Virus record (IMG/VR): IMGVR_UViG_3300042453_000719
Span: 1 to 27,885 of that record
From: a virus
Reading direction: 5' to 3' (one strand)
DNA length: 27,885 bases
The stretch's first letter is position 1. Each line of letters starts with the position of its first letter. Positions 14,076-23,133 of this stretch are shown one piece after another. Below the pieces are notes generated by a model. It did no database searches. It was not told the DNA's origin and saw only the letters and a list, made by a program, of their open reading frames with translations. A program made the translations under genes and the position numbers.

Positions 14076-14148
14076 TTAAAATATTGTTAGTTGGTTTTTC
14101 AATGATGTTTGAGCCACAGCTCTTGCTTCTACAATAGTTTGGTATCAT
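14059..14148 (-). CDS. Possible 29-aa peptide gene ahead of the portal
   Basis: ATG 14148 opens two bases after the methyltransferase stop and encodes MIPNYCRSKSCGSNIIEKPT and nine more residues, ending 17 bases inside the portal gene. The spacing fits translational coupling, and the C-x4-C pair is suggestive, but at 29 codons an open frame can easily be chance. Confidence 0.3.
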   Translation of the reverse strand: MIPNYCRSKSCGSNIIEKPTNNILNGTKY

Positions 14149-14150
14149 GA

Positions 14151-14747
14151 TTAACGCTGTATTAAAGAGAGGCCTCTGCCCTCTGATGTGTTCAATGTTA
14201 CTGTGTTGTACTTATAGTGATTGGCATATTCAATCAGCTTCTTTACATCAGCAATGTGGATGGTGTCATGGTAGGCTATCACACCGCCCGGCTTGATCAC
14301 TCTCTCAATCTCTTTGAACTCTGGGAGGATATTCTCCCATGAATGATCTCCATCGACAAAGATAAAATCAAAGTGATCCTCAGGCATATTGGCAAGCACC
14401 TTGATGGATTCACCTAAAATAAAGTTCCATCCTTTGCCTGCCTTGTTGAAGTCAAGCTTTCTGTAATCATTGATGTCAATGCCAGTGTACTTGCCACCGA
14501 TCGGCAGGGCCTCAATCATCTTAACCGATGTCTCACCCTCAAAGACTCCAATCTCAAGCACGTTCTTATAGCCGTTCATCTTAATCAATGAGCCAATGAA
14601 TTGACACACATCAATCTCACTGTTCCAATCGTGTCTGGCTTCCTCTTTAAAGGTGGCAGTGGTGACAATCTTTTTTTCAGCCTTCGGTTTAGTGGCCACT
14701 TCCTTCTTTGGCCTCCCTGCTTTCTTTTTAGCGTTTTGGGTCTGCAT
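14151..14747 (-). CDS. SAM-dependent methyltransferase, class I
   Basis: After a basic N-terminal tail with AGRPKKE (residues 10-16, AT-hook-like) comes a Rossmann methyltransferase domain. Motif I is NVLEIGVFEGETS (62-74) and Asp91 in GIDINDY is the usual ribose-binding acid. Then come FIFVDGDHSWENI (128-140) and KPGGVIAYHDT (152-162). The VDGDHS and YHDT segments are typical of the Methyltransf_24 group, often found in sugar and surface-polymer clusters, with D132, D134, H135 and H160/D161 as possible metal ligands. It overlaps the glycosyltransferase gene by 20 bases, so the two are probably made together; a methylated sugar added to virion protein is the natural hypothesis. The substrate is not shown by sequence. 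Confidence 0.85.
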   Translation of the reverse strand: MQTQNAKKKAGRPKKEVATKPKAEKKIVTTATFKEEARHDWNSEIDVCQFIGSLIKMNGYKNVLEIGVFEGETSVKMIEALPIGGKYTGIDINDYRKLDFNKAGKGWNFILGESIKVLANMPEDHFDFIFVDGDHSWENILPEFKEIERVIKPGGVIAYHDTIHIADVKKLIEYANHYKYNTVTLNTSEGRGLSLIQR

Positions 14748-15681
14748 GTTTATTTGAGATTATACGATGGATAAAATATTTGTGCATCTTGTTTTCCTCC
14801 CTCATCCACGACTTAAGCAGCCTATCAAGCCACTCAATGTAAAAGGCAGGTGTGAAGCCTTGCCCACCATAGTAAGATTGAAGGTAGTACAATTGTGTGA
14901 CTTGTGCATAGTTCATCCCCCTGCGATCTGTGAAGTGGATGAAGCCAATCTCTGCATGGTCATTGCGGCCCACCTCACCAATGGCAGGATCCATCCCTAA
15001 CTTAGCCAAAGCACAGTTCATGTATAGCTCATCTGGCTGCCCACCGCCCCACTTGGTGCGGAGTTTGGCAATCGGGATTGGATTATGGTGGTAGTAATCT
15101 TGAGCCACCTTAAAAAGATTCAATGACTCATTGCACTTCTTAATATATTGAATGCTGCTATTGATGGCAGGCAGTACAGTCTTTTCATCAAAGTTATATT
15201 GACTCCAAATGTCATCAGCCCATGCCCACTGCATGGAGTCAATCTTGCGCCCCTGATCAATGGTGTGATAGCCTACACAATGGCTTGCATACGGTTTGCC
15301 ACTTTGGATCAGCACATCAATCATTGGCTGAATGTCTTTTAAGGCCACTGCATCCACATCCAAATATACGTTGTGTGTGAATGGCAGGTAATAATATAGA
15401 TTAACCTTTGCCTTGCCTGGATCAATCTTTTTGTTGGTGTAAAGGTTCTCCTGCAAGATGGGCCGGATCACATCCACCACCTCATGAAGATCACCACAGT
15501 ATTTATCCACATCCTCCTTGCTTTCAACCAAGCAGGCAATCTGAATGGACTTATTAAACCTCTTAATTGAATAGGCTAAGTTATAAGCAGCCCAATAATA
15601 TTGCGGCCTGCCAAATGCCATGAGCACCACCCCTGTATCAGAGGCAGTGCTGTGGCTTATTTGTTGGCTTGTTTCCATCAT
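14728..15681 (-). CDS. GT-A type glycosyltransferase
   Basis: This 317-residue protein has an N-terminal nucleotide-sugar-binding pattern (GVVLMAFGRPQYYWAAYNLA, then SIQIACLVESKED) and a D-x-D motif, Asp108-Val-Asp110 in HNVYLDVDAVALKD, which binds metal and the nucleotide sugar in GT-A enzymes, here most like GT8-type. Further motifs include GGGQPDELYMNCALAKLG and IGFIHFTDRRGM, where the His probably lies near the metal. No membrane anchor is seen, so it acts in the cytoplasm. Its start shares the A of the upstream stop (TAATG), tying it to the tail-tube candidate. Donor and acceptor are unknown; virion protein or phage DNA are both possible targets. Confidence 0.8.
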   Translation of the reverse strand: MMETSQQISHSTASDTGVVLMAFGRPQYYWAAYNLAYSIKRFNKSIQIACLVESKEDVDKYCGDLHEVVDVIRPILQENLYTNKKIDPGKAKVNLYYYLPFTHNVYLDVDAVALKDIQPMIDVLIQSGKPYASHCVGYHTIDQGRKIDSMQWAWADDIWSQYNFDEKTVLPAINSSIQYIKKCNESLNLFKVAQDYYHHNPIPIAKLRTKWGGGQPDELYMNCALAKLGMDPAIGEVGRNDHAEIGFIHFTDRRGMNYAQVTQLYYLQSYYGGQGFTPAFYIEWLDRLLKSWMREENKMHKYFIHRIISNKHADPKR

Positions 15682-16217
15682 TAGAATACACCTGGAGGCG
15701 CATCATACTGTGAAGGAATATTTTTGTCCCTCCAAGAGAATGTTACCTCATAACGCTGAAGCTCATTATTCTGCTCAGGTATGATGAAGTTGGCAGATGT
15801 GGTAATGCCCACAGACGGATTGATGTAAATCACCTTACCTGAGTCGCAAGCATAGGCCAATATCCAGGCTATCCTGCGATTGTTTACATCATTCCAAAAA
15901 GCATTATTCTCATCTGTCACGTTTGCATCATATAAAGTGGCAGTACGATCTTCATTGATACGGATTGGAGTTCCGCATCCGATTGGTGAATCAACTGTTA
16001 CCGGTGATCCGGCAGGAAGAGCAAAGCGGATATCTTGAATCAATTTAGCAGTGCCGGCTGATATTAAGGCATTGACCTCAGTCTCATCTGAAGGATCAAC
16101 CAATTCAGTACCGCATGCACCCACAAGAATTGCAGAAACACCGCCAAGCTTATAATCATTACAGTTGATCAGGTTGTGGTCAAGCAGCGACGAATCGCAA
16201 TAACTAACGCATCCCAT
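15681..16217 (-). CDS. Candidate tail tube protein, 178 aa
   Basis: The N-terminus is cysteine-rich (MGCVSYCDSSLLDHNLINCN), followed by strands, a middle with RFALPAGSPVTVDSPIGCGT, and a C-terminus ending in YEVTFSWRDKNIPSQYDAPP. The late strand with a VTFSW-type motif and the size fit a major tail protein, which stacks in rings to form the tube. Its own promoter with a roughly 75-base leader also suggests high copy number. Six cysteines are unusual. The place, after the distal tail genes rather than before the chaperone genes, is not the usual one for a tube protein, so a baseplate or decoration role remains open. Confidence 0.5.
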   Translation of the reverse strand: MGCVSYCDSSLLDHNLINCNDYKLGGVSAILVGACGTELVDPSDETEVNALISAGTAKLIQDIRFALPAGSPVTVDSPIGCGTPIRINEDRTATLYDANVTDENNAFWNDVNNRRIAWILAYACDSGKVIYINPSVGITTSANFIIPEQNNELQRYEVTFSWRDKNIPSQYDAPPGVF

Positions 16218-16298
16218 TTTTGTAAGAATTTAAAATTTGGCTCTGGCTCTATTAAATAGGACGAGCAGATTAATCCTACATAGCTGCGATGACTTTCA

Positions 16299-16327
16299 CA
16301 AAGATAATAAATTTATTGCTGATACAA
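16299..16327 (-). promoter_or_regulatory. Promoter of the tail-tube candidate
   Basis: TTG (16327-16325; TTTG with the preceding base), 18 bases, TATCTTTG (16306-16299), extended TTATTATCTTTGTGA. It overlaps the 3' end of the preceding tail gene and leaves a leader of about 75 bases with no clear ribosome-binding site. Confidence 0.8.
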
Positions 16328-17947
16328 ATTAATGTTATTCTGAGTCAATAATCTGTCACCATCCTGCGCCAATATAAACGGCTCAGTGTCCAGATCCAAG
16401 ATTGATGGAAGGCAGTTGGCATCGGCTGCCACACATACTGTTTTGCGCACAAGTGTATTCTTTTTAATCAGATCAATTGTGATGCTGCCTAAATTGTCTG
16501 CATCATTGTACTCAATATCAGGGAAGGTATTTTCGGCCGGTGCATACACATCCCCATTGATGTAAACGTTATCGAAAAAGAAAACAATGGATAAGAAGTC
16601 AAGCACATACTCTGGCATGCGCTCAAAATAGAATGTCCACTTCTTTACAATATCGGCATAAGGTGTGACTGTGCGCCCCGATGCATACCTGAATATGTCA
16701 GAGTCCACCACATACTGAGCCCTAAACTTACGGCCCTGCAATCTGATGCCAGGCAAGAATGATGTGCCATTAAATGCAAGCCCAAATTGATTCTCAGCAT
16801 TGCAGCCCTCAATCTTGAAATACTTGCAATCATCAGAGTAATCTCCAATGTTCACCTCATCAGTGTACTTATCATAGATTGCATGCTCCTTGTAGGCTCT
16901 GGCTGTGAGGTATGTCAGTTCAATACCGCCCGGCACAGTGGCACCAAACTGAGCAGCACTTATTCCAATTGGGCCCGATTGAGTCGGAGTAACATTAAAG
17001 GTGTACGTGCCTGGTGCCGTTATGAATGAGCCATAGCCGAGGCCATCCACCGAAAACTTAAAGCGAGCATTGCTGATGGAGCTCACAATGATAGTGACTG
17101 AATACTCCACATCTTCACAGAACTCAGTGACAGATGTCAAGGTTGCTGCATCTCCCAATGTGGTGAATGTGATATCTGCCTGACCGCCTCCAATATTCCA
17201 ATTGTTGCTGCCGCTTACGATTCCACCAGTCCACCCAATTGGCTCACAGCCGATGCACATCGGATCTCCATTGAAGTATGGATTGTACACATAATACTGC
17301 CCACATGTATTGGTGCAATAGTCGGCAATGGCTAAACGGTAGCAGCCCGGCTCAATAGCAACATCTGCAAGGTTGATGGCAGCAGTCAGATATTGATCAG
17401 ATGTGGTGAGCACAGGATCAAATCTTTCCACCACAGCCAATGTCACCGGATCAACCAATCCAACAAAGAGCCCACCATTAGGCACAGGTACCACTGAATC
17501 AATTACGAATGATCCAGTAAAGGCTCCAAAGAATGACAGGGTTAAAAGATTGGCAGAGCTGTTGGCTGTGCTCAAGTATATCTCATGTGTGCCTGGTGCA
17601 CTGATGGACAGGATCCCACCGCCCACCAATACCACATCAAGTGTGCCTGTGATCTGTGTCACTGTAATGGTGGCCAATACATTCTGCACCACATCGAATC
17701 TGCGATAATATTGAATGTACCCACCTGAGCCACCGGTGGAAGAGATGGTGCTGCCCGATTGAGTCCATGTGCCTTGCAGCAGCTCACTGTCAAATTCCAA
17801 GTTTCCACACTGCCCTGCCTCAAGCTGAAAAAATAGTTGATCATTGAAGTCAATGTACTGATTGTAATCTGTATTACAATTAGGGCATGGCTCAGATAGT
17901 ATGGTATTAAATATTATTGGCTGATTAGGAATGGAAGTGTAGCTCAT
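16313..17947 (-). CDS. Tail structural protein with beta-sandwich modules, 544 aa
   Basis: A cysteine-bearing N-terminus (SEPCPNCNTDYNQYIDFNDQ) is followed by two strand-rich modules (about 45-150 and 235-345), each with the look of carbohydrate-binding sandwich domains (WTQSGSTISSTGGSGGYIQY and NNWNIGGGQADITFTTLGD). Then comes a larger C-terminal domain with QGRKFRAQYVVDSDIF. The gene overlaps the upstream tail gene by four bases (ATGA). Such proteins in Bacteroidota siphoviruses lie between the tape measure and fibre genes and probably make up the tail tip or baseplate; the sandwich modules could bind cell-surface sugars. No enzymatic motif seen. Exact family not recognised. Confidence 0.65.
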   Translation of the reverse strand: MSYTSIPNQPIIFNTILSEPCPNCNTDYNQYIDFNDQLFFQLEAGQCGNLEFDSELLQGTWTQSGSTISSTGGSGGYIQYYRRFDVVQNVLATITVTQITGTLDVVLVGGGILSISAPGTHEIYLSTANSSANLLTLSFFGAFTGSFVIDSVVPVPNGGLFVGLVDPVTLAVVERFDPVLTTSDQYLTAAINLADVAIEPGCYRLAIADYCTNTCGQYYVYNPYFNGDPMCIGCEPIGWTGGIVSGSNNWNIGGGQADITFTTLGDAATLTSVTEFCEDVEYSVTIIVSSISNARFKFSVDGLGYGSFITAPGTYTFNVTPTQSGPIGISAAQFGATVPGGIELTYLTARAYKEHAIYDKYTDEVNIGDYSDDCKYFKIEGCNAENQFGLAFNGTSFLPGIRLQGRKFRAQYVVDSDIFRYASGRTVTPYADIVKKWTFYFERMPEYVLDFLSIVFFFDNVYINGDVYAPAENTFPDIEYNDADNLGSITIDLIKKNTLVRKTVCVAADANCLPSILDLDTEPFILAQDGDRLLTQNNINLYQQ

Positions 17948-19959
17948 GGCAGAAGTTTATTTGATCTCAATTCAAATTGTGTATTCTTGCGCATCACAGA
18001 TTGAATGTTGATATTCTGGATGTATGTTGGTATGGTAGCCACAGGATCATCTTTGCGCCCCAATAGTATTGGCTTGGATGGCTCAGATGCGATGGCATTA
18101 ATCTCTTGCATGGATAGTGGCCTATCAAACTTATAAGTGTAGGCTTTCACATCATTGATGTTTACTGCCTCAAGTTCTAAAGGGACTAATGGCTCACCGA
18201 ACCCTTGGAAGTATGAGTTGAATGTGGTGCCATCAAAGTTTGTAAAGGTAGTCCTTAAGGTTACTGTGGTGGGATTATTATCATTGGCCCTTGCATACAT
18301 ATTGGTGCGCACAAGCTCTCCCTGATTGCAGATAAATTGAGCCTGCACAAATGCCACCAAGAAACCTGATGACAATGCACTACCAGGAATAAATACCACA
18401 GATCCATCATAAGTACCTATTGGAGCACCACCAGAATCAAAGTGTTCAATCACTGCATAGGCATACTTATCCCAAACGGCAGGAGAATAATTTAAAACAA
18501 TCTGCATGCTGAAGGTGTACACTCCAGTGTATGGAACAGTGTAGGTGGTAAGGTTGAAATTGTTGCCGTTATCAGCAATCTCCTTCCATTGCGGAAAGAC
18601 ACCGTTCCATCCTGTGAATGATTCATAAGCCGGCCAATTAACATCAAAGTCCTGAGTCGGGCTGTTAAGTGGAAACATGTCACAATTGAAGAAGGTATCA
18701 ATTGAATTCCAAGGCTGCTCCAAAAATGAATAAAGTGAGTTAGGATATCCACTCAGCCAGTTTGAGCTGACCACATTATTGGCAAAGTTCCCATTGTAAA
18801 CATACTGCCCGATTGAATAAGGATCAAACTGCTGCGACACCAAGCAATCAGGATTGACACCAAAGTCAATAAAGAATGTTTGAATCACAAAGTTGTCAGT
18901 GTCGTAATCTTCCACCGCAAACCTCACCACATCCTCAATGGCATTGGTGTCAAATATAATTGCCGGAGTCTGAAGGTTAAGCTTGGCCGATGTATTGCAC
19001 TCACCTGTGAATCCAAAGGTCTCATTGCGGAAGCCTCTAAAGGCTGTCTGATTGAATGTGCAATTGGTATTGCCACCATCACACTCATGCGCCTCAAGCA
19101 CCACCTCATTGCCAAAGTCCACAGCCTGATAAAGCATAGTCCTGTCAAAGCTCATCTCAATGCCCGGCTGATCATACAGATTGGCTGATGGATTGGATTG
19201 CTGAAAGTATGCAATCGGCTCAATCCTTAGCAGTGGCCTGCCGTTGGCCTGCTTTTCAAAGCCCATCCCCAGATTTAGCTTGGAACGCATGGCAGCATAC
19301 AGGCTTTCAAAGGTTGCTGTCATCTGCTGAATGGTTCTGGTGCGCAGGCTCTTGCCCACAGTGTAGGCAGGCACATTGAAGTCAGGCTTTACAACCTTAA
19401 AATAATCTGACTCAAAGTCCACAAGATTGTCTGACATGCATCCAATCAGATGCTTAAACACATCATAAACAGGATATCCATAAGCACACAGCGCCTCAAT
19501 CACTCCTGTTGGTGGATTGAATATCTCAAGCCGCCTCAAGGTAGGTGGCACAATAGCCTGCCCATTCTTGGTGGTGGTAAGATCAAGTGAGAAAGGGATG
19601 GACTTATTATTGTTGATCTTGGTGCTGAATGTCTCATCATACATCTTTGTCTTAACCTCACATTTATCAAGTAAGAATAAGCACTCAGTCACTATGATGT
19701 AGCCATCCACCAATGGCTCCCACGTTCCGGATGCACACTTGTACTGCACACTTAGCCGCACAAGTTCACAATATCCATTGACCTCAAGCTTGGTGTACAG
19801 GTAGTCATACACATCACCACCAAAGATTAGATCATTGCCGAATGATACCACCCTTGCTCCGATGCTGTCCTCTGTATTGATGGTGATGGCAAACTCTTCC
19901 GGGTTTAATGGCTGGCCACGATCAAGGCCATCAATAACAAACTTTAATTCTACTGCCAT
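17944..19959 (-). CDS. Distal tail/tail hub protein candidate, 671 aa
   Basis: This gene follows the tape measure directly (10-base overlap). The N-terminus MAVELKFVIDGLDRGQPLNP and EFAITINTEDSIGARVVSF suit a distal tail (Dit)-like ring domain, continuing to about residue 130. The middle (GLGMGFEKQANGRPLLRIEP-type region near 230-255) and the later strand-rich domain with TYTVPYTGVYTFSMQIVLNY (a C1q/jelly-roll-like sandwich) suggest a hub with an added binding module. The last part contains KAYTYKFDRPLSMQEINAI. The gene after the tape measure in long-tailed phages usually encodes this element, which starts tail assembly. The call rests on position and fold impression. Confidence 0.65.
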   Translation of the reverse strand: MAVELKFVIDGLDRGQPLNPEEFAITINTEDSIGARVVSFGNDLIFGGDVYDYLYTKLEVNGYCELVRLSVQYKCASGTWEPLVDGYIIVTECLFLLDKCEVKTKMYDETFSTKINNNKSIPFSLDLTTTKNGQAIVPPTLRRLEIFNPPTGVIEALCAYGYPVYDVFKHLIGCMSDNLVDFESDYFKVVKPDFNVPAYTVGKSLRTRTIQQMTATFESLYAAMRSKLNLGMGFEKQANGRPLLRIEPIAYFQQSNPSANLYDQPGIEMSFDRTMLYQAVDFGNEVVLEAHECDGGNTNCTFNQTAFRGFRNETFGFTGECNTSAKLNLQTPAIIFDTNAIEDVVRFAVEDYDTDNFVIQTFFIDFGVNPDCLVSQQFDPYSIGQYVYNGNFANNVVSSNWLSGYPNSLYSFLEQPWNSIDTFFNCDMFPLNSPTQDFDVNWPAYESFTGWNGVFPQWKEIADNGNNFNLTTYTVPYTGVYTFSMQIVLNYSPAVWDKYAYAVIEHFDSGGAPIGTYDGSVVFIPGSALSSGFLVAFVQAQFICNQGELVRTNMYARANDNNPTTVTLRTTFTNFDGTTFNSYFQGFGEPLVPLELEAVNINDVKAYTYKFDRPLSMQEINAIASEPSKPILLGRKDDPVATIPTYIQNINIQSVMRKNTQFELRSNKLLP

Positions 19960-22900
19960 TGGTATCTGTTATCTGTGCCGTTAATATTGATGGTGGTCTT
20001 CTGCTTGCTAACTACCTTGGTAAGTTTATCAAGCTTCTTTTCCACACCCTTTGCATTCAATGTGGCATTAACCTGCACACCTCTGTCTTTCTTGGCCGCA
20101 AAGTCAAGCAAGGCAGGCCGCACATATCTCTGATCAATGTATTTCTTGAATGCATCACTGCTGCGATTCATCGCATCCAGTGCATCCCGGTGCCTTGTAG
20201 CAGATTGCTTATTCACTACGAACTCACCCTTCTCAGCTTCGATAATTGTACCGCCTGCCTCATGGCTGCGACCTCCCACAGGGCCACCCTTCTTGAACTT
20301 AGGCAGCGGCTGTGCCTGGATTGCTGCAAGCTGTATGGCACCACTGGCAGCGGCAAAGGCTGACCAAGGCAAACCAAAGGTGAGTGGTGATGCAGCCACA
20401 GCAGTATTGACTGCCTGAGCTGTCTTAATGATCACATCAAAGATTGCAATGCCTCTGTCAAGTTTTGCCTGCTTTAATTTCTCGGCAGCAATCTTTGCGT
20501 TGGTGCGTTTCTCCAGTGCCTCCCGTTGACGTTGCTTATCAATCTCGCTTTCCAATCCTTTGTTTATATTGTCAAGCTCTGCCTGGCTTGCCTCCTGTAT
20601 CTCAGTGATGCGCTGCTCTGATGCTGCCTTTTGCAGATCGGCCAAGCCTTTAAATAAATCTCCCACCTCTTGCGCTACCTTAAGGGCATTGTCAATTGTA
20701 TCTGTGGTGCTCTTAACACTCTCAGCTCTGATGGCCGCTTGTGTCTCAGCATTGATCAGCTCAATCTGTGCTGCTCTTTCTTTCTCATCTTGGATATTAT
20801 CTTTTGCAGCCTTGCGCCTGCGCTCTGCCTCCAGTTCGATCAGTGCAATCCTGCGATCAAGTGAGCTGCCCTCAATGATCTCAAGCCGCTTAAGGTTCGC
20901 CTCTCTGGTGTTGAACTCTGATTCAATCCTTTTATTATTCTCCTCCTTGATCTCCTCATTGAGCTGCTTATTGAGGCCCTTCAAGATCTCTGCATAACGC
21001 TTTTCAATCTCGGCCTTATCGGCACCTGTCTCATTGATGGCAGCAAGCTCCAAGGCAAGCTGTGCATTGGCAGCATCAATTTGTTGCTGAGTGGTGGCAT
21101 CGGCTTGGGCCTTGGCTGCCTCCAGTGCTTTCTCCAATTTATCTTTGGCAGCTTGTTTATCAATCTCCTGCACTTTCTTGGTGGCATCTTCTTGCACTTG
21201 TATAATCGCTGCCTGCAATCTTTGCTGTGCATCAAGTTCCTGCTGGCTGCCTGCCTTAAATCTTGCCTCTCTAAATTTATTTTCAAGCTCAATGATCTTA
21301 TCATTGGCCTCATTTAGCACCTTTGATCTTTCATCCAGAGTATTCACAAATGCCTCAAGCTCTGCCGCTGCCAGTTCCTCCCTTGCTCGCTTTTGATCCT
21401 CCGCTGCTTTCTTTGCTGCCTCGGTTGCTTTGTCTGATGCTGCCTTGTTTCTGGCTGCCCTTTCCTCATTGAGCTTCTTTTCGCCTGATGATATTATGCC
21501 TGCTTTTTTCTCTTCCTCCTCTACCTGCTTCTGGATGCCTTCAGCAATTGCGAATAAGCGATCTGCCTCAGCCTGCTTTTCAGCAGATACCCTAACTTTT
21601 GCTGACTCCTTTACCGCTGCTGCTCGTTTCTTTTCGCCTTCAGATAAATCCAAAAGCCCAAGAGTTAAGATATCATTAAAGGCGTTACCAATTTTTCCGG
21701 CATAAACATCAATTGTTTCCAATGTGGATAAAGCCTCATCACCTGTTACTGTTGCGGCTTCTGCTGCTAATGCAGCCCCTTCAGCAATTAATGATTGAGC
21801 TGTTGCTCTTAATTGTGCGGCCTTCACATAAGCACCAGATGCCTGAACAAATCTTTTTTCTGCATCGTTAAAATTATTCTGAGTGCCAAGTGATTCGCCA
21901 AGCTTCTCATTGTATGTTAGCAATGCTTCCTCCTTTGATATCACACCTTGCTTTGCTAATTCAAACGCATTGCCTACCTCCTCAACAGTTACTATGGCTT
22001 CTGCTGTTTTGGATCTGCTTTCCTCAATAGCTTTTGCATAGGCTCTGGTGCTGTTGGATGTTCCATTGATCGCATCCTTGATGTCATCAAAATATGCAAT
22101 CAATACTCCAAGCCCTGCCACCAATGCACCTACACCTGTTGCTGCCAGTGCCACTCTAAATGCTTTCAGTACACCTGTTGATGTACCCACCACAACATTA
22201 TAAGCTTTTTGTGCTGCATTTAGCACAGCAAGCTTTACAGCACTCTGCCCTGTCAATGTATCTGCAATCTCCCTCACTCCATTGGCAATGGCTGTCACTG
22301 CTGTGGTTTTGGCAATTACTTCATTGAGTGCCTCTGATTCACCACCGAATAAAGCAGCCGCACCTTGTGCCACCTCAAAGCCTGATGCCAATGTGCTCAC
22401 TGCTCCCACCGCTGCATCAAACTTGAAGGTGTCGGAGGCAAGCACCCTCACTCTTTCCCTGGTATCTCCGATCTGATCCTCAAGCTTTGCGGCTTTCAAG
22501 GTCAGCTTCTCGAACTCATCGCTGTTCTCTTTCCCTGCCTGCTCAAGCTGACTGAGCTCCTGCTTCAATTGTCTGAGCTGCCCGGTGAGTGACTTCTGTT
22601 TTGTCTCTGTCTTATCGTAGGTATCATTGAGCTGCCGTTGCTGCGCATTGACCTCAGCAATCTGGCCCTTGATGGCAGCCTGCGCTGCTGCATTATCTTT
22701 GAAGGCCTTGCTCACCCTATTGCCGGATGCAATCAAATCCACCTGCTCCTCTTGCAGCTTCCTTAAATTGGCAGTTAGCTTGAGGCTCTCATCATTCAAT
22801 TGCTTGAGTGCGTTCTTTACCTGGCTGCTTCCAAATGCAGCAGCAGCAGCACCGCCTATCTTCTTGAACTCATCGGCCACCTTCTTAGATGTGACCTCTG

Positions 22901-23003
22901 CCTCTTTGACTAATACTTCATTGGTTTGGGTAATCTTGCCAACAGCAGCATTGAGGCCCTCTGCATTGGCTTTATAAATGATCTCAACTTCTGCTGCTGC
23001 CAT
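19950..23003 (-). CDS. Tape measure protein, 1017 aa
   Basis: This is the longest gene of the window. The N-terminal third is a coiled coil (about 60-190, with QRQLNDTYDKTETKQKSLTG), followed by an Ala/Gly/Val-rich hydrophobic segment (about 281-305, VALAATGVGALVAGLGVLIA). A very long charged helix region follows (about 480-860, rich in Ala, Glu, Lys). Near the C-terminus is GGRSHEAGGTIIEAEKGEFV, which is typical of tape measures of Bacteroidota phages. It sets tail length during assembly and is later ejected. The length predicts a tail of about 150 nm (inference). It overlaps the frameshift product upstream by 20 bases, the classical arrangement. Confidence 0.95.
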   Translation of the reverse strand: MAAAEVEIIYKANAEGLNAAVGKITQTNEVLVKEAEVTSKKVADEFKKIGGAAAAAFGSSQVKNALKQLNDESLKLTANLRKLQEEQVDLIASGNRVSKAFKDNAAAQAAIKGQIAEVNAQQRQLNDTYDKTETKQKSLTGQLRQLKQELSQLEQAGKENSDEFEKLTLKAAKLEDQIGDTRERVRVLASDTFKFDAAVGAVSTLASGFEVAQGAAALFGGESEALNEVIAKTTAVTAIANGVREIADTLTGQSAVKLAVLNAAQKAYNVVVGTSTGVLKAFRVALAATGVGALVAGLGVLIAYFDDIKDAINGTSNSTRAYAKAIEESRSKTAEAIVTVEEVGNAFELAKQGVISKEEALLTYNEKLGESLGTQNNFNDAEKRFVQASGAYVKAAQLRATAQSLIAEGAALAAEAATVTGDEALSTLETIDVYAGKIGNAFNDILTLGLLDLSEGEKKRAAAVKESAKVRVSAEKQAEADRLFAIAEGIQKQVEEEEKKAGIISSGEKKLNEERAARNKAASDKATEAAKKAAEDQKRAREELAAAELEAFVNTLDERSKVLNEANDKIIELENKFREARFKAGSQQELDAQQRLQAAIIQVQEDATKKVQEIDKQAAKDKLEKALEAAKAQADATTQQQIDAANAQLALELAAINETGADKAEIEKRYAEILKGLNKQLNEEIKEENNKRIESEFNTREANLKRLEIIEGSSLDRRIALIELEAERRRKAAKDNIQDEKERAAQIELINAETQAAIRAESVKSTTDTIDNALKVAQEVGDLFKGLADLQKAASEQRITEIQEASQAELDNINKGLESEIDKQRQREALEKRTNAKIAAEKLKQAKLDRGIAIFDVIIKTAQAVNTAVAASPLTFGLPWSAFAAASGAIQLAAIQAQPLPKFKKGGPVGGRSHEAGGTIIEAEKGEFVVNKQSATRHRDALDAMNRSSDAFKKYIDQRYVRPALLDFAAKKDRGVQVNATLNAKGVEKKLDKLTKVVSKQKTTININGTDNRYQWQ

Positions 23004-23133
23004 TTTTCTGCTGCTTTATGAACAGCTCAAATTTAAGCAAATAAGTTGAAACATCGGAGCTCATCAGTTCTTTGAACTCCACAATGTTACCACCGCAAAG
23101 ATTGATGACTTGCTGCCGTAGCTCATCGGCTAC
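22984..23133 (-). CDS. Frameshift extension of the tail assembly chaperone (T part)
   Basis: This 49-residue segment has no good start codon of its own; the open frame only begins at GTG 23217, deep inside the upstream gene. It is in the -1 frame of that gene, and the two meet at the slippery string A_AAA_AAG. After slippage, reading continues GTA GCC GAT, giving VADELRQQVINLCGGNIVEF and on to SSRS, then stops 20 bases inside the tape measure gene. This is the classical G/GT arrangement of long-tailed phages, in which the rarer fused protein recruits the tail tube to the tape measure. The joined protein would have about 258 residues. Confidence 0.8.
   Translation of the reverse strand, partial: VADELRQQVINLCGGNIVEFKELMSSDVSTYLLKFELFIKQQKNGSSRS

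Noticed and set aside
14357-14364. TATCTTTGT on the minus strand
   Set aside because: It lies within the methyltransferase gene and encodes the conserved IFVDGD motif; no gene start follows.
20560-20997. Plus-strand 145-codon Ser/Leu/Ala-rich frame with membrane-like stretches
   Set aside because: It is the antisense of the Glu/Lys/Ala coiled coil of the tape measure, which yields Ser/Leu/Phe-rich shadows routinely.
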